From: Antedon bifida
Taxonomy: Eukaryota; Echinodermata; Crinoidea; Comatulida; Antedonidae
Length of the DNA stretch: 64,000 bases
Direction of reading: 5' to 3'
Assembly: GCA_963402885.1 (NCBI GenBank)
Contig: OY727097.1
Coordinates: 3,472,001 to 3,536,000, forward strand
Shown here piece after piece: positions 36,091-49,272 of the stretch. A program made the translations under genes and the position numbers. The notes beneath the pieces are model-generated. The model saw only the letters and a list, made by a program, of their open reading frames with translations, had not been told where the DNA came from and made no database searches. Positions within the stretch are counted from its first letter, which is position 1, and each line of letters begins with the position of its first letter.

Positions 36091-36440
36091 TTTTACGGCG
36101 AATTCATTTTAGTTTTGTTTTGACTTGTTACGATTCTAGAAGATAATTTCTGAAGCAAACACAAATACAACAGTTTGTTTAAAAACGATAACCACAAGTT
36201 ATTTATTCCGTTTTATTCATTAACACTTTTCAACACAAGTAGAACATGACTACCTGAAATTAAAACAGCATTTAAAGTAGGCTCTATCGTAGTATATAAA
36301 CTAAGAACTGATAAATAACTTCTTACGTCAACATGTGACGACACACTGCATAGTCATTCAATACCACCCCACTTCAATAAATGTTATGCCGGGCTAATTT
36401 TTCTTGTTAATTGCAACAGTTGCAATCGATCCCAATGTAA
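36091..36440. other. Spacer between left arm and internal repeats
   Basis: AT-rich sequence inside the transposon with no recognised repeat, gene or regulatory motif. Confidence 0.5.
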
Positions 36441-38560
36441 TATCTTTTTAAACTTGCTTACAGTACCCATTCTATAAAAGCGCACAAACCAAATCTGAAC
36501 TGACGGTTTTGTTAAATGTCATTACAGCAACTGTTACTTAAAAACAGTTTACACTACCTTATAACAGCAAAATTAACATATTATTCATTAATACTGTTAC
36601 CGTTAATATTAAAAAGCGCACAATCTTCATTGAGTGATAATAGTCGTTTAAACACAATATACAGTAATATTTTTAAAACTATATTTGTAGTACCCGTCTA
36701 TACCTCACAAACTAAACAATTGGGTGAAATAGTGTTTGAAAAACGGTTTAGGCTTATAGACTTTATAACAACAAAATTAACATATTGTGAAATATGCCTT
36801 AACCTTTAATGTGAAACATATTCATTAATAATCCTTTATTAATTAACAATTAAAAAGCGCACATTCCCTGGGTGATGAAAGCTGTTTTAAAAACAATACA
36901 ATAATTGTAATGTAACGAATGTAATGTTGAACTGTAAGTAGCTGAAATAATTTTTTATTTAACAATTTAAATATGCCTATTACTACTCTTTCATAACTTA
37001 TATAACATTATACAATAATTTCTTTCAAAACTGTCAAAAGCAATTTTTTTTCCCATTGCATTTTGTTTCCTAGGTAATATGATGTAGGAAGATAATTGTA
37101 TCTAAATGTTAAGCATCACATTAAGTTGTTTAAATGGTGTTCTTACGCATATCGTTTATGGCATAAATGTCTTTTATTATAAAATCTATAAATTACTAAA
37201 TGTTTTACCACTGTAGACCTAGAATGTTTGAACAAATCTCTGAATTAAAAATCACCCACATAGGCCTACAATGACATCATCTTACAGTACCCATCTATAA
37301 GCGCACAAAAAAAACAAAGCTGAACTAATGTTTTTTTTTTCAAATGTCATTACAGCAACTGTTACTTAAAAACAGTTTACACTACCTTATAACAGCAAAA
37401 TTAACATATTCATTAATACTGTTACTGTTAATATTAAAAAGCGCACAATATTCATTGAGTGATAATAGTCGTTTAAACACAATATACAGTAATATTTTTA
37501 AAACTATATTTGTAGTACCCGTCTATATTTCACAAACTGAACAATTGGGTGAAATAGGCACTAATGTGGATTTTTTAAATTTCATGATATCAACTGTTAC
37601 CTGAAACATATTCATTAATAATCCTTTATTAATTAACAATTCAAGCGCACATTAGTCCTTGAGTGATAATAGTCGTTTTAAACACAATACAAACAATATT
37701 TTTTAAACTATATTTTCTACAGTACCCGTCTATATAAGCGCACAAAAATAAATGTTGAAATAATGTTTTTAAAAAATACCTGAAAACGGTTTAGGCTAAT
37801 AGACTTTATAATATCAAAATTAAGATATTCATTAATAATCCTTTAACCATTAATATTGCCAATTAAAAAGCACATATTCTTCCATGAGGTATAAAAGTTG
37901 TAAAGAGAATACAACAATTTTGATCGAAAGTAATTTTTTTAACTAAGTTGTTTTACCTAATACATTACCCATTATAGTGTACAAAGAAAACAATTATGTG
38001 AAATAATGTTATTTCTACAATGTCATTACAGCAACTGAAAATAGTTTATATACTTTATAATAGCAAAATTAACATATTCATGATTAATCCCATGGGCCTA
38101 TAAATTGTATAGGTACATGATAATCCTTTATCCGCTAATTAATTAAAAATCGCACATTCTTCCCTGGGTGATAAAAGTTGTTTTAAAAACAATACAATAA
38201 TTGTAATGTAACGAATGTAATTTTAAACTATAGGCCTAAGTAGCTGGAAATACAGTATTTGTTATTTACCAATTTAAATATTATTCTTTCATAACTTATA
38301 TAACATTAGGCTATACAATAATTTCTTTCAAAACTGTCAATTGCATTTGTTACCCAAGTTATGATGTAGGAAGATAATTGTATCTAAATGTTAAGCATCA
38401 CATTAAGTTGTTTAAATGGTGTTCTTACGCATATCGTTTACGGCATAAATATCTTTCATTATAAAATCTATAAATTACTAAATATTTTACCGCTGTAGAC
38501 CTACAATGTTTGTACAAATCTCTGAATTAAAATCACCCACATACAATGACATTGTTCATC
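36440..38560. repeat. Degenerate long direct repeats downstream of the transposase gene
   Basis: Two modules recur. Module A (about 36455-36830 and 37286-37640, with weaker copies near 37720 and 37960) contains GTCATTACAGCAACTGTTAC and AGCGCACA. Module B (about 36840-37260 and 38110-38545) contains GATGTAGGAAGATAATTGTA and GTTCTTACGCATATCGTTTA. Small plus-strand reading frames inside module A are duplicated with the module and have no coding features. Confidence 0.8.
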
Positions 38561-38704
38561 TCTCATATGTGATTCATATTTGTTAAAAAAATAACCTTGA
38601 TATTAAAAAATGAATATATGACTAAACTTTCGTATTGATACATCTAAATCAAGTTGAAGCACTAATCTATTGGCTACTGTATTGTCTGATCGTTATATTT
38701 GCTG

Positions 38705-41700
38705 TTAAACCTGAACTAGAATTAAATGTTCTGGAACACAATCCTTTACATATCTACCTTCATATTGTTTTAATTTGCCTTGAAGACCGTCATAGTATAA
38801 CCATCCATGTTCTTGAGATTGGATAACACTTACAAAATGTCCTGGTCTGTGCATAGTAACTCCAACAAGTCGGAATGTACATCCTCTGATAATCAATGTG
38901 TCGGCATAATCAAGTACATTATTCGACAGATACTCATTTGAAACGAGGTCACTAATCGGAATAACTATTATTACAGGAAGGGGACGAAAAATATGTCTGG
39001 AATACGTTCGCACACCAGCACAATAATATCCCATTCTGGAAAAACAGATGAATCAATATATATTTTTATAAATTACATTATTTATCAGTATCATGTTAAT
39101 TTATATAGTGAATATAATAAAGTAATTATACAAACACAAATTGCAATTATTACAGTAACATAAAAATTGTTTAAACTTACTCAGTTTTTCCAGTTTCCAA
39201 TATTGTTTTCTCTTCGGTAAAGAAGTTGGTTTCTGGTTGACTGTTGCCTTCGAATGAAGCACTGCATCGTGTTGGTTGGGGGTTTAGCCAGTCGGTTACC
39301 ATATGCTCAATGTCTGTTTCTTCTTCCTTGTCAGGTGTTTGAACTCTGCAAATTATTGTTTGATTATTTAAATAAATAAATAACAACTGTTATGAACAAT
39401 AATAAGCACGGTAAACCATTATTTCCACAACCTACACTTTATTTTAATTCATCTATAGTCATGTTTGTTGCAATCAGGGTGTTTCGCAATACAGTATGCA
39501 TTATATCATCAAAAATTATGATTATCATTTGAAAATTAAATCTAAATTTGATCAAAATTCATATTATTGCATTTATATTACATCATGCTCTACATACCCA
39601 ATAGCAATTCCTTTAGTATTCTTCTCTCTGTACGGATGCGGACACTGTTTGTTTGAGCACTTGCTCTTCACAGTTGTCTGCAACATGTTCGAAACATGTT
39701 TGGCGAAAATTTCGTATTCACTCCCATAGCAGTTTAGTCCTTTCTTTAGTTCACCTTCAGTAAATGATGTTAACCACGTGAATTTGGCCTCTGAGAAATG
39801 CTTCTCTGACATTAGAAGGCAGCAGGTAAGGATGTGTTGTACGACAGTTGTGTCTGATTGGCGTTCCAAGTGATTTTTAAATGCATCGTACTGGATGTAG
39901 GCCATGTATATGATTGTAAGGAAGTTGTCTACAGTGCATGTATTACTAAGTTGTACACCTTGTACTCTTCCACCCCATCGTGGTACTGCTGGTAGTCTGT
40001 CGTTGACTGTTTTTGTCGACTGCTTTGGGTGGAACACATTTGTTCGGCCCTTTCGTCTCTTTTTTTGCCAACCGTCTTCATCATTTCCCTTACTGGTTAT
40101 GTTGTCTTTTTTTCTCTTATACTGTCTCATTCCCGGATAACAATCTCCTTTTTCGGCTTCCGTATCTACGTTTCCCTTTTCATTCTTTTTGTCATCCATA
40201 CTATCCTCATCGTATTCATCATTTCTCTTACTGGTTATGTTGTCTTTTTTTCTCATATACTGTCTCATTCCCGGATAACAATATCCTTTTTCGGTTTCAG
40301 TACCTACGTTTCCTCTTTCTTTCTTTTTATCATCCATACTATCCTCATCGTCTTCATCATTTCTCTTACTGGTTATGTTGTCCTTTTTTCTCTTATACTG
40401 TCTCATTCCCGGATAACAATCTCCTTTTTCGGTTTCAGTATCTACGTTTCCTCTTTCTTTCTTTATATCATCCATACTATCCTCATCGTCTTCATCATTT
40501 CTCTTACTGGTTATGTTGTCCTCTTTTCTCATATACTGTCTCATTCCCGGATAACAATATCCTTTTTCAGTTTCAGTATCTAGGCTTCCTCTTTCTTTCT
40601 TTTTATCATCCATACTATCCTCATCGTCTTCATCATTTCTCTTACTGGTTATGTTGTCCTTTTTTCTCATATACTGTCTCATTCCCGGATAACAATATCC
40701 TTTTTCAGCTTCATTATCTAGCCTTCTTCTTTCTTTCTTTTTAACATCCATACTATCCTCATCGTCTTCATCATTTCTCTTACTGGTTATGTTGTCTTTT
40801 TCGTTGACTGTTTTTGTTGACTGCTTTGGGTGGAACACATTTGTCCGGCCCTTTCGTCTCTTTTTTTGCCAACCTTCTTTGCTTAGATTTATTGAAATGC
40901 TTTCTTGTGTCTTTTTCTTAACATTTCTTACATTAGGGAAATTTCCTTCACGGATCCTGCCCTTTATGGTACCCTTTAAGGTAGCAATGAACGAGCCGGG
41001 TCGCTTAAAGCATTGCTTTCGTAAGACGTCAACTTTTATAGATTTAAACCATCCCTCGACAGGTGCGTTTGTATCTCTAGTTGTGATACTGTTTGATTTC
41101 ACATTAATACTTAGAAGCAGTCCACTCCACAATGGGTATATTGGCATTATATCGTTTATTAAAATCCCAATAAATCCTGGACATTTCAGATCATTTGTCT
41201 TCTTTTCATTATGAAGCAGTGGGCATGATGTACTTTGCACGACATTGTCGTAAATTTCATCGAATACTACAGTAAATGGGGACACTTCGCGAATGGTTTT
41301 ATTGTCAAATCCAACGTTTTCTTCTTCCTTTAAGAGGTTTTGCAGGCCCTCTTGTTTGCAGCTACTCTCTTCTTCGTCTTCTATTATGTTTTTACCAAAC
41401 TGTTTTTCCAGCCTTCGATGTGCCTTCACGAACTGTGTACCTTTACTGCTTGAAAGAAAGACAATGCAAACATTGTGAAATATGTTTAATGCCTCGTCAG
41501 TTTGTGTAGAGTTTTGAAGAAGTGCGAAACATTGCAGTGCAAAGACCTTGATGGAAGATGATACCGGTATTAATTTAGACATTTTTCTCGAAATGGTCTT
41601 GATCATGTGTGCCGCACAGAGATGGACAGTTGTAAACGAGTCCACAAATATGTCTGTTTTACTTTTGGTGGAAATGTCGTATGCGGTCCTGAGATATGAC

Positions 41701-44700
41701 TTAATGTTCATAAGATTGAAGACAGAAAGTGCACTCTGAATTAGTGCAAAACTGTAATCCGTTTCAACTTTACGAACATGAATATGACGACCAGTAAGGG
41801 TTACAGCACGTTTGACGTGACCTAAGAAATGAGAGATATTTGGTATTGTGTGATCGGTTGTGAGCATGTCGGCAACAGAAACAGCTGGAACTTTATCTGC
41901 CTGTCTTATTACACATGAGTACAACAAAGGAATCTTTTGATGTGGGATTTTGCTTATAATCGATCCAGTTGCGTCTAAGTAGATATCTAGTTGGTGATTT
42001 GTAGATAATTTGCGTATTACATTTATTTGCTCATCACAATAGAGAAATACGGTAAATGGATCTGCAGCCACATATTGTATGTAATCACTATTATCTTTGG
42101 TGTATGCTTCTTTCAAAAGTAATATCTCTTGAATGTTATCACGGTGAAGTGTTTCCCGCTGAATTGATTCAGATAATATTTTTCTTAGTACTGGCAGGTT
42201 TTGACATTCAGTGAAATTCCCAGCCTTTAAAGCTTCTATAGGCATGTTCGACAAAGACGAATAATAATGATTAATTGTCCCATCCTTCAACAATCTATCG
42301 GCAAGCTCTTGTCGTCGTTTCCCTTTAACTTGGCGTTTATTGATGTCACTGCCACTGTGGGATATTTCTCCGTTTATTGTGCACTGCATGGTAATAGGTT
42401 CGTTGTCTTTGGGTTGTATTTCTATTTGAAAGAGAAATGTCCCACTGCATTGGTCTCCTTTGCACACCGCTTTTCCTGTAAAAAAATTGCATGACTGTTT
42501 TCTACTACGTACAGATTTTACACGGTTGTACTTGAACGCCAAAACACATTTTGGAAATGCAGAACTAACTTTTTCGTATAGGATATCAGTCCAAGGACCA
42601 ACGAGCTTTCTTTGACCTGAAGAATATTCACTTGGTTTTATTGAATTCCAATCCTCTCTGCTTATAGTTAGTATAATTTTATCAACAGCAGAAGCAATTT
42701 CATCATCATTTTCGTGTTCTTCATTGGTACTTGTCTGTAAATCATTATCCTCATCGTCTTCATCATTTCTCTTACTGGTTATGTTGTCCTTTTTTCTCAT
42801 ATACTGTCTCATTCTCGGATAACAATATCCTTTTTCAGCTTCATTATCTAGGCTTCCTATTTCTTTCTTTTTATCATCCATACTATCCTCATCGTCTTCA
42901 TCATTTCTTTTACTGGTTATGTTGTCCTTTTTTCTCATATACTGTCTCATTCCCGGATAACAATATCCTTTTTCAGCTTCAGTATCTAGGCTTCCTCTTT
43001 CTTTCTTTTTATCATCCATACTATCCTCATCGTCTTCATCATTTCTCGTACTGGTTATTTTGTCCTTTTTTCTTATATACTGTCTCATTCCCGGATAACA
43101 ATATCCTTTTTCGGCTTCATTATCTAGGCTTCCTCTTTCTTTCTTTTTATCATCCATACTATCCTCATCGTCTTCATCATTTCTCGTACTGGTTATTTTG
43201 TCCTTTTTTCTCATATACTGTCTCATTCCCGGATAACAATATCCTTTTTCGGCTTCATTATCTAGGCTTCCTCTTTCTTTCTTTTTATCATCCATACTAT
43301 CCTCATCGTCTTCATCATTTCTCTTACTGGTTATGTTGTCCTTTTTTCTCATATACTGTCTCATTCCCGGATAACAATCTCCTTTTTCAGCTTCATTATC
43401 TAGGCTTCTTCTTTCTTTCTTTTTATCATCCATACTTTCCTCATCGTCTTCATCATTTCTCTTACTGGTTATGTTGTCTTTTTTTCTCTTATACTGTATC
43501 ATTCCCGGATAACAATCTCCTTTTTCAGCTTCATTATATTGGCTTCTTCTTTCTTTCTTTTTATCATTCATACTATCCTCATCGTCTTCATCATTTCTCT
43601 TACTGGTTATGTTTTCCTTTTTTCTCTTATACTGTCTCATTCCCGGATAACAATCTCCTTTTTCAGCTTCAGTATCTAGGCTTCTTCTTTCTTTCTTTTT
43701 ATCATTCATACTATCCTCATCGTCTTCATCATTTCTCTTACTGGTTATGTTTTCCTTTTTTCTCTTATACTGTCTCATTCCCGGATAACAATATCCTTTT
43801 TCGGCTTCATTATCTAGGCTTCTTCTTTCTTTCTTTTTATCATCCATACTATCCTCATCGTCTTCATCATTTCTCTTACTGGTTATGTTGTCTTTTTTTC
43901 TCATATACTGTCTCATTCCCGGATAACAATCTCCTTTTTCGGTTTCAGTATCTACGTTTCCTCTTTCTTTCTTTTTATCATCCATACTATCCTCATCGTC
44001 TTTATCATTTTTCTTACTGGTTATGTTGTCCTTTTTTCTCTTATTCTGTCTCATTCCCGGATAACAATATCCTTTTCCAGCTTCATTATCTAGGCTTCTT
44101 CTTTCTTTCTTTTTATCATCCATACTTTCCTCATCGTCTTCATCATTTCTCTTACTGGTTATGTTGTCCTTTTTTCTCATATACTGTCTCATTCCCGGAT
44201 AACAATCTCCTTTTTCAGCTTCATTATATAGGCTTCTTCTTTCTTGCTTTTTATCATCCATACTATCCTCATCGTCTTCATCATTTCTCTTACTGGTTAT
44301 GTTGTCCTTTTTTCTCTTATTCTGTCTCTTTCCCGGATAACAATATCCTTTTTCAGCTTCATTATATAGGCTTCTTCTTTCTTGCTTTTTATCCTCCATA
44401 CTATCCTCATCGTCTTCATCATTTCTCTTACTGGTTATGTTGTCCTTTTTTCTCTTATTCTGTCTCTTTCCCGGATAACAATATCCTTTTTCAGCTTCAT
44501 TATATAGGCTTCTTCTTTCTTTCTTTTTATCATCCATACTATCCTCATCGTCTTCATCATTTCTCTTACTGGTTATGTTGTCTTTTTTTCTCTTATTCTG
44601 TCTCATTCCCGGATAACAATATCCTTTTTCGGCTTCATTATCTAGGCTTCTTCTTTCTTTCTTTTTATCATCCATACTTTCCTCATCGTCTTCATCATTT

Positions 44701-47700
44701 CTCTTACTGGTTATGTTATCTTTTTTTCTCATATACTGTCTCATTCCCGGATAACAATATCCTTTTTCGGCTTCCGTGTCTACGCTTCCCTTTTCGTTCT
44801 TTTTATCATCCATACTATCCTCATCGTCTTCATCATTTCTCGTACTGGTTATGGTGTCCTTTTTTCTCATATACTGTCTCATTCCCGGATAACAATATCC
44901 TTTTTCGGTTTCTGTATCTACGTTTCCTCTTTCTTTCTTTTTATCATCCATACTATCCTCATCGTCTTCATCATTTCTCCTATATTTTGTTTTCGCTGTA
45001 CAATCTTCATTAATTTCAATCTGGTGTACATCAACATCATCTTCATACGACCGCACCACGTCTTCTGTATTTAATACTAGAAATGTAATGTTTTTATATA
45101 ATATAATTTTAAAAGCGATTTCTATACAATGCCTATAAGTTTAAAAACATGAATTTCAGAGCCCAAAAGCATTAAAACACTGTGTATGCAATATCGAATT
45201 TAAAATTAAAGTTTAAAAACACAGCCCTTTAATTTACAATACGATAAAGTTCATAGTATACGGACCTGTACAAGTTATTATTAAGTCTTAGATTAACAAA
45301 TTATTAAAAAATAAAATTAGATGTATGATATACCATATTGCTTTATTTTTATGCAAAAGAATACGTGATAACATAGAGATATTACATTTCTTTGGTTATG
45401 GGTGAACCAGCACCACCGGTGAAGGCAGCAGGGCACGTGATGCACGAAAACAAAGCATCGCCATACCATTAAAAAAAATACATGACATCATTAATTAATT
45501 TTACCGTTTGAGACAGTGCGAGACAGGCAAGTAAAAACAAAATGTATGCATAACTTCGTATTTGTTTAATGTTTAAAAATTACTCACACTGTTTTAGTTT
45601 CGTACAAACGCGACTCTACAGCTCACTATGTCGGTCGGTTGGTCGGTCGGTAAACACTAACTCAAATTTGAGCACGCGACTGCAACCATGTATATGGCCT
45701 TATTTATCTTAATCATTTCCTTTAGTTTCTCTCACTTTAAAACTGTACACATAATAACAGGACTGTACACGCATTTAAATAGCTGTTCTGTTAAGACCTT
45801 GTTTGCCAAATTATTTTTCAGATTATTGCCTTTTCAGTAATTTTTGTCTCGTTCGCTCTTTCCGTAATTTTTATTTCTTACATTATTAAGTCCAGTTAAT
45901 ATAACGATCGACAGTTGATAAATAACAACAACATAAATCGAAAAGGTTTTCTTCCTCGAACTATTTATTTTTATTTATTTATTAAACATTTGGCAAATAC
46001 CCAAAGAGGAATCCAGTGCACCAACATATGATATTACCAATTATATCTTTAATGAAATTAATGTTTTCCAAGTCCAATCTGATGACGTCATAGCTAGTAA
46101 GAGCAAACATGATTATCGTGACGCGACAACGAATTTATTGTTCTTTCACAATCATTTGATTGGATTAATAAAGTTAAAGATTAATTCTAAAATATTATTT
46201 ATCAAAAACAGCATAAAATATAATGGAGAATGAAACTTTTATAATTTATATTGTTTTATGTAAGAACAATGTTTACCTATATCGTCGATCGTATCGTCCT
46301 AGTCGTAGTCTTAAAGTCATGATCAACAAGAACAATAAACTCGTTGTATCGTCACGATATTATTGCTCTTACCATGGAGAAAAACATTAAAAAAAGGAAT
46401 TTTCTCCATGCTCTTACTAATCATGACGTCATCTGATTGGACGTATTATATATGACAGACAGCATGAATGGTTATCCTATAGTTAGGTTAAAAACTTTTT
46501 CGATTTATTTTTTTTTCTGTATAATTTATTTGCTTACTTACTTATCGTCCCTAGTATGGCCCTTTAGTCAAGCATAACCAGTATGTGCGTCAATTTGCTC
46601 TTTAGTTCACTATGTCGGTCGGTTGGTCGGTCTGTCTGTCTGTCTGTCTGTCTGTCGGTCTGTCTGTCTGTCGGTCTGTCTGTCGGTCCGGTATCACTAT
46701 GCGTTTTATCGCTTTCTGACCTTATCTTGATATCAGTTTAATCTAGCTAAGTCAATTTTTCACAGAATATTCCTTATGGCCAGGAATCGATGTGGTTATG
46801 TTTTCACGGTGCGCAATAAAAGAATACGCGGTCTACGCACGATTTAACGAAATCACGTTTGTAATCATATCTTCACAACCATGAATCACAATTAAATAAA
46901 ATTTGGTACTCATAAATTTAAGGGCATAAATCATCATATGGCAATACAATTACGTGCGTAGCGCATGTAACGCATGCGTACGCGCGCTTAAAATTTTCAA
47001 AATTTATTTTCGATGAAATAAGAGTACGTTTCAGGCAATTTTAAGCGTTTACAAAATTGCCATGAGTGCGCAGATTTTTGCGCGCGCACTGCGCGTTAAA
47101 TGTTATTGCTCACTCTTTTTGCCCGATTTCTGTTTTGTTGACTTACATTTCAACTCGAAATTACGTTATACGAGCACGTCAAAAGTGACAGGCTACGCAC
47201 GTGTAAATTAAAAAAATATAAATGTTTTTAAACATTTCAACATTTTTAAACATGTTCAGTAATTTCGGTCAGTATAGTTCACTATGTCGGTCGGTCGGTC
47301 TGTCTGTCGGTCTGTCTGTCAGTCCGGTATCACTATGCATTGTAGCACGCGACTTAATGGCTGTTGGCCTTGTTTCTGTGCCATGTTCGTTGATGTCATA
47401 TCGGTTATACGTACTGTTTATGCCTAAAAGTTGACCGGGAACTGGGGTTCATAGTGTCAATTGGCCTTCTAAATGAGTTAAAGTTTTTTCTTTCCTTTTT
47501 CTTTTGAAACATTCTGTTATGCTATTTCTGCAAAACGTAGGCCAACAGGTTAATTATCGAATAATTTCGGACTTGGAACCACCGATACGCGGCGTGCCTC
47601 TTTAGGAAAATTATAGGACTAATATAACTCACTCAAAAATTCGTTAACTGACCCCGTTTAATTAAATTTATATTTTATGTCCTATCAAAACGAATTTTAT

Positions 47701-49272
47701 AACCCTATAATAGATTCTAATTATATGACAAATAGAGCATGCCAAGCGGTTATTTTTTTTATAAATTATTATGTGCGAATATTCCATCAAGTTGATTAAT
47801 ATTCCTAACAACTGTTTGTATCATTGTTGATTGGACAAATGTCTTTTTTGTTCTCTGCTGCTTCTCTATGGAATTCTCTCCCTCGACATATTACAAAATC
47901 ACCATCCATTGCTATTTTTAACATCTAATGCTAGCGCCTTTGATTTTTACTTCGGTTTAGTTGATACTGGCGCTATACAAATACCTACAATATTATTAAT
48001 AACTATAATAACTCAGGGTCAGGTGTATCAGAGGAATTATATTGAGCTAGACGCCTACAACTAACTTGACATACGTGACGTGTCACATGTTAGGGAGTCT
48101 AAACAATGGCTTTAGTCTTTAAACAGTATGTGTAGGCCTACTTAGAGATTCGCATTAAATAAATATGATCCTTTCATGGTTTAATAATAATAATTAATTA
48201 ATAATTAATAAATGTATACATACTCAACCATGGCAATAAAAAATAATTAATTACATATATTATGTTTGACCGTGTCATTGGTCACTTGCCATGTAGTAGT
48301 GACTATTTGCAAGATCAATCTTTAATTTATTTTATTTATACATTTAAGATTTCTATAATTTATATTGGAATTATCATTTGTTTTAAAATATGACAATTAA
48401 GGATGCTTTTAAGTTTACAAAACATTGAATTCCCATCGCATAGGACAGTACTTGCATTCGATAATGTAGTGTTTAAAGTTTAAGTACCTAAGTTGTAGTT
48501 GAGGGCGTCATCAAATTGTATGGAAGGCCACTGCAAACAAAATTTAAAAACCATTACTTTCTTGTTTAGTTTATTTTAGATTTTTTAATTATTCAAACCA
48601 ACTATTTATGGAATACATAACAATATATCATAATGTAGATACACATTAAGTTCATGTAATACATTGCTTTCTAATCCGAAAAGACCAACGGCGGCAGCAC
48701 CATATCATACATTTAGGCCTACTCAATGTAAACAAATTGACTTTTTCAGTTACTGTTATGGTATTTTACATTTGAATATCTAATATTTTATATTATAAAC
48801 TGTGCTTGGAATACATTTTGTGAATTACGAATGAAAAGGGTATTTCTTAAAAAATATTAGAGCTACTGTAGGCTACCCATGGTGTGTTTAAATCGCTCCT
48901 GACAACAACAAAAACTGCAGGATACATATTCCATTAAGAACTTAACATAACGGTTAAATTATCTTTGATTTCTTTCAGAAAGTAGTGCCCTTCGCATAAT
49001 AGTAGTATATATGTACATATTGTTATATTATCTTAAATCTTACTTCTTGTCCCTATGACTTTTTTCTCTTCTTCCTCTTTTGAACAAAGTGCATGCCGAC
49101 TATCAGCGTTTACTTCTTTAGCATCAAGAATTGATTGTATCCATCTCTTTTTATAATGAGGAGTTGCGGATTTCGTTGGTTTTCTTTGAAAACATTTAGG
49201 CAAATATACTTTAAATTCTTTCCGATTTATCCGTTTCGGAGTTTTACGTTTTCGTTTACCAACGCTTTTCAT
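38705..49272 (-). CDS. Transposase fused to a USP-like cysteine protease, with 46-residue repeats
   Basis: Exons in transcript order: 49272-49044, 45064-39598, 39345-39181, 39035-38705; GT-AG junctions in phase, 6,192 nt, 2,063 residues. Exon 1 is basic with a likely nuclear signal (KRKRKTPKR). Residues about 106-850 are sixteen copies of an acidic/basic 46-residue repeat. Residues about 850-1474 form the transposase-like core: a Cys pair (CKGDQC), then D1107 (IYLDATGS), D1179 (VETDYSFA), C1226-x2-H1229 (LCAAHM) and E1413 (APVEGWF), inferred as the DDE triad with the C2H motif of Mutator-type enzymes. Five more repeats follow (about 1498-1741). The C-terminus resembles peptidase family C19: Cys box LSNTCTVDNF (C1786), a possible zinc site (CSNKQC), His box MHRPGHFVSVI (H2020) and WLYYDGL (D2036). 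Roles would be DNA cleavage and joining, and ubiquitin or ubiquitin-like removal. The protease spans three exons and is intact. Exon 1 is the least certain part. Confidence 0.8.
40001..40874 (-). repeat. Repeat block 2 flanked by 73-bp direct repeats
   Basis: Five 138-bp units (46 residues each) at about 40074-40801 sit between direct repeats 40001-40073 and 40802-40874, which encode the same 24-residue segment (GWQKKRRKGRTNVFHPKQST and four more). The two flanks differ at only two or three bases. This looks like a block copied or expanded into the coding sequence between the transposase core and the protease domain without breaking the frame. Confidence 0.9.
42745..44978 (-). repeat. Repeat block 1: sixteen 138-bp coding units
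   Basis: Each unit encodes 46 residues: an acidic start (RNDEDDEDSMDD), a basic stretch (KKKERRSLDNEAEKG), then YCYPGMRQY and RKKDNITSK. Units differ by few substitutions and keep the frame, so the array evolves by unit exchange. The unit length of 138 bp is a multiple of three, and the complementary strand also lacks stops over most of the block. Probable structure is disordered or helical and highly charged; function is unknown. Confidence 0.95.
45616..47335. repeat. Three GTCG/GTCT microsatellite-bearing repeats
   Basis: CACTATGTCGGTCGGT followed by variable GTCT/GTCG runs occurs near 45625, 46607 and 47281. The second is longest (to 46690), and the second and third end in GTCCGGTATCACTATGC. 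The sequence next to the first (AACACTAACTCAAATTTGAG) also occurs inverted inside the MITE at 32272, so this is an interspersed repeat with a microsatellite core. Confidence 0.75.
46069..46443. mobile_element. Foldback element in the transposase intron
   Basis: The left side (TCCAATCTGATGACGTCAT then GTAAGAGCAAACATGA, 46072 onward) is mirrored by TGCTCTTACTAATCATGACG and TCATCTGATTGGA near 46408-46440. A second inner pair (GATTATCGTGACGCGACAACGA and TCGTTGTATCGTCACGATA) makes the whole 370 bp a nested palindrome. Non-coding. Confidence 0.75.
47845..48010 (+). mobile_element. LINE 3' remnant (CR1/L2-like)
   Basis: In one frame the sequence reads AASLWNSLPRHITKSPSIAI, the usual C-terminal signature of non-LTR retrotransposon ORF2 proteins. 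It is followed by a GGCGCTATACAAATACC tail ahead of AT-rich trinucleotide-like sequence, as at L2/CR1 3' ends. Heavily 5'-truncated. Confidence 0.7.

Larger units (their letters stand above)
45065..49043. other. Intron 1 of the transposase gene
   Basis: A 3,979-bp intron with donor GTAAGA and acceptor AATACAG in phase 1. It contains GTCT/GTCG microsatellites, a foldback element and a LINE remnant, listed separately, plus alternating purine-pyrimidine GCGCGC runs near 46980 and 47080. No extra exon was found. Confidence 0.6.

Noticed and set aside
36516..37604. Two similar plus-strand reading frames starting MSLQQLLLKNSL
   Set aside because: They are duplicated with repeat module A of the transposon. 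There is no signal of coding constraint, and they diverge by frame-altering indels.
40013..40744. Two overlapping plus-strand reading frames of 243 and 184 codons
   Set aside because: Same cause: antisense of repeat block 2.
42731..45013. A 760-codon plus-strand reading frame opposite the transposase
   Set aside because: It is the complement of the 138-bp coding repeats. Its openness follows from unit length divisible by three and the codon make-up; the translation is an extreme Phe/Tyr/Ser/His repeat with no start context, splice sites or domain.
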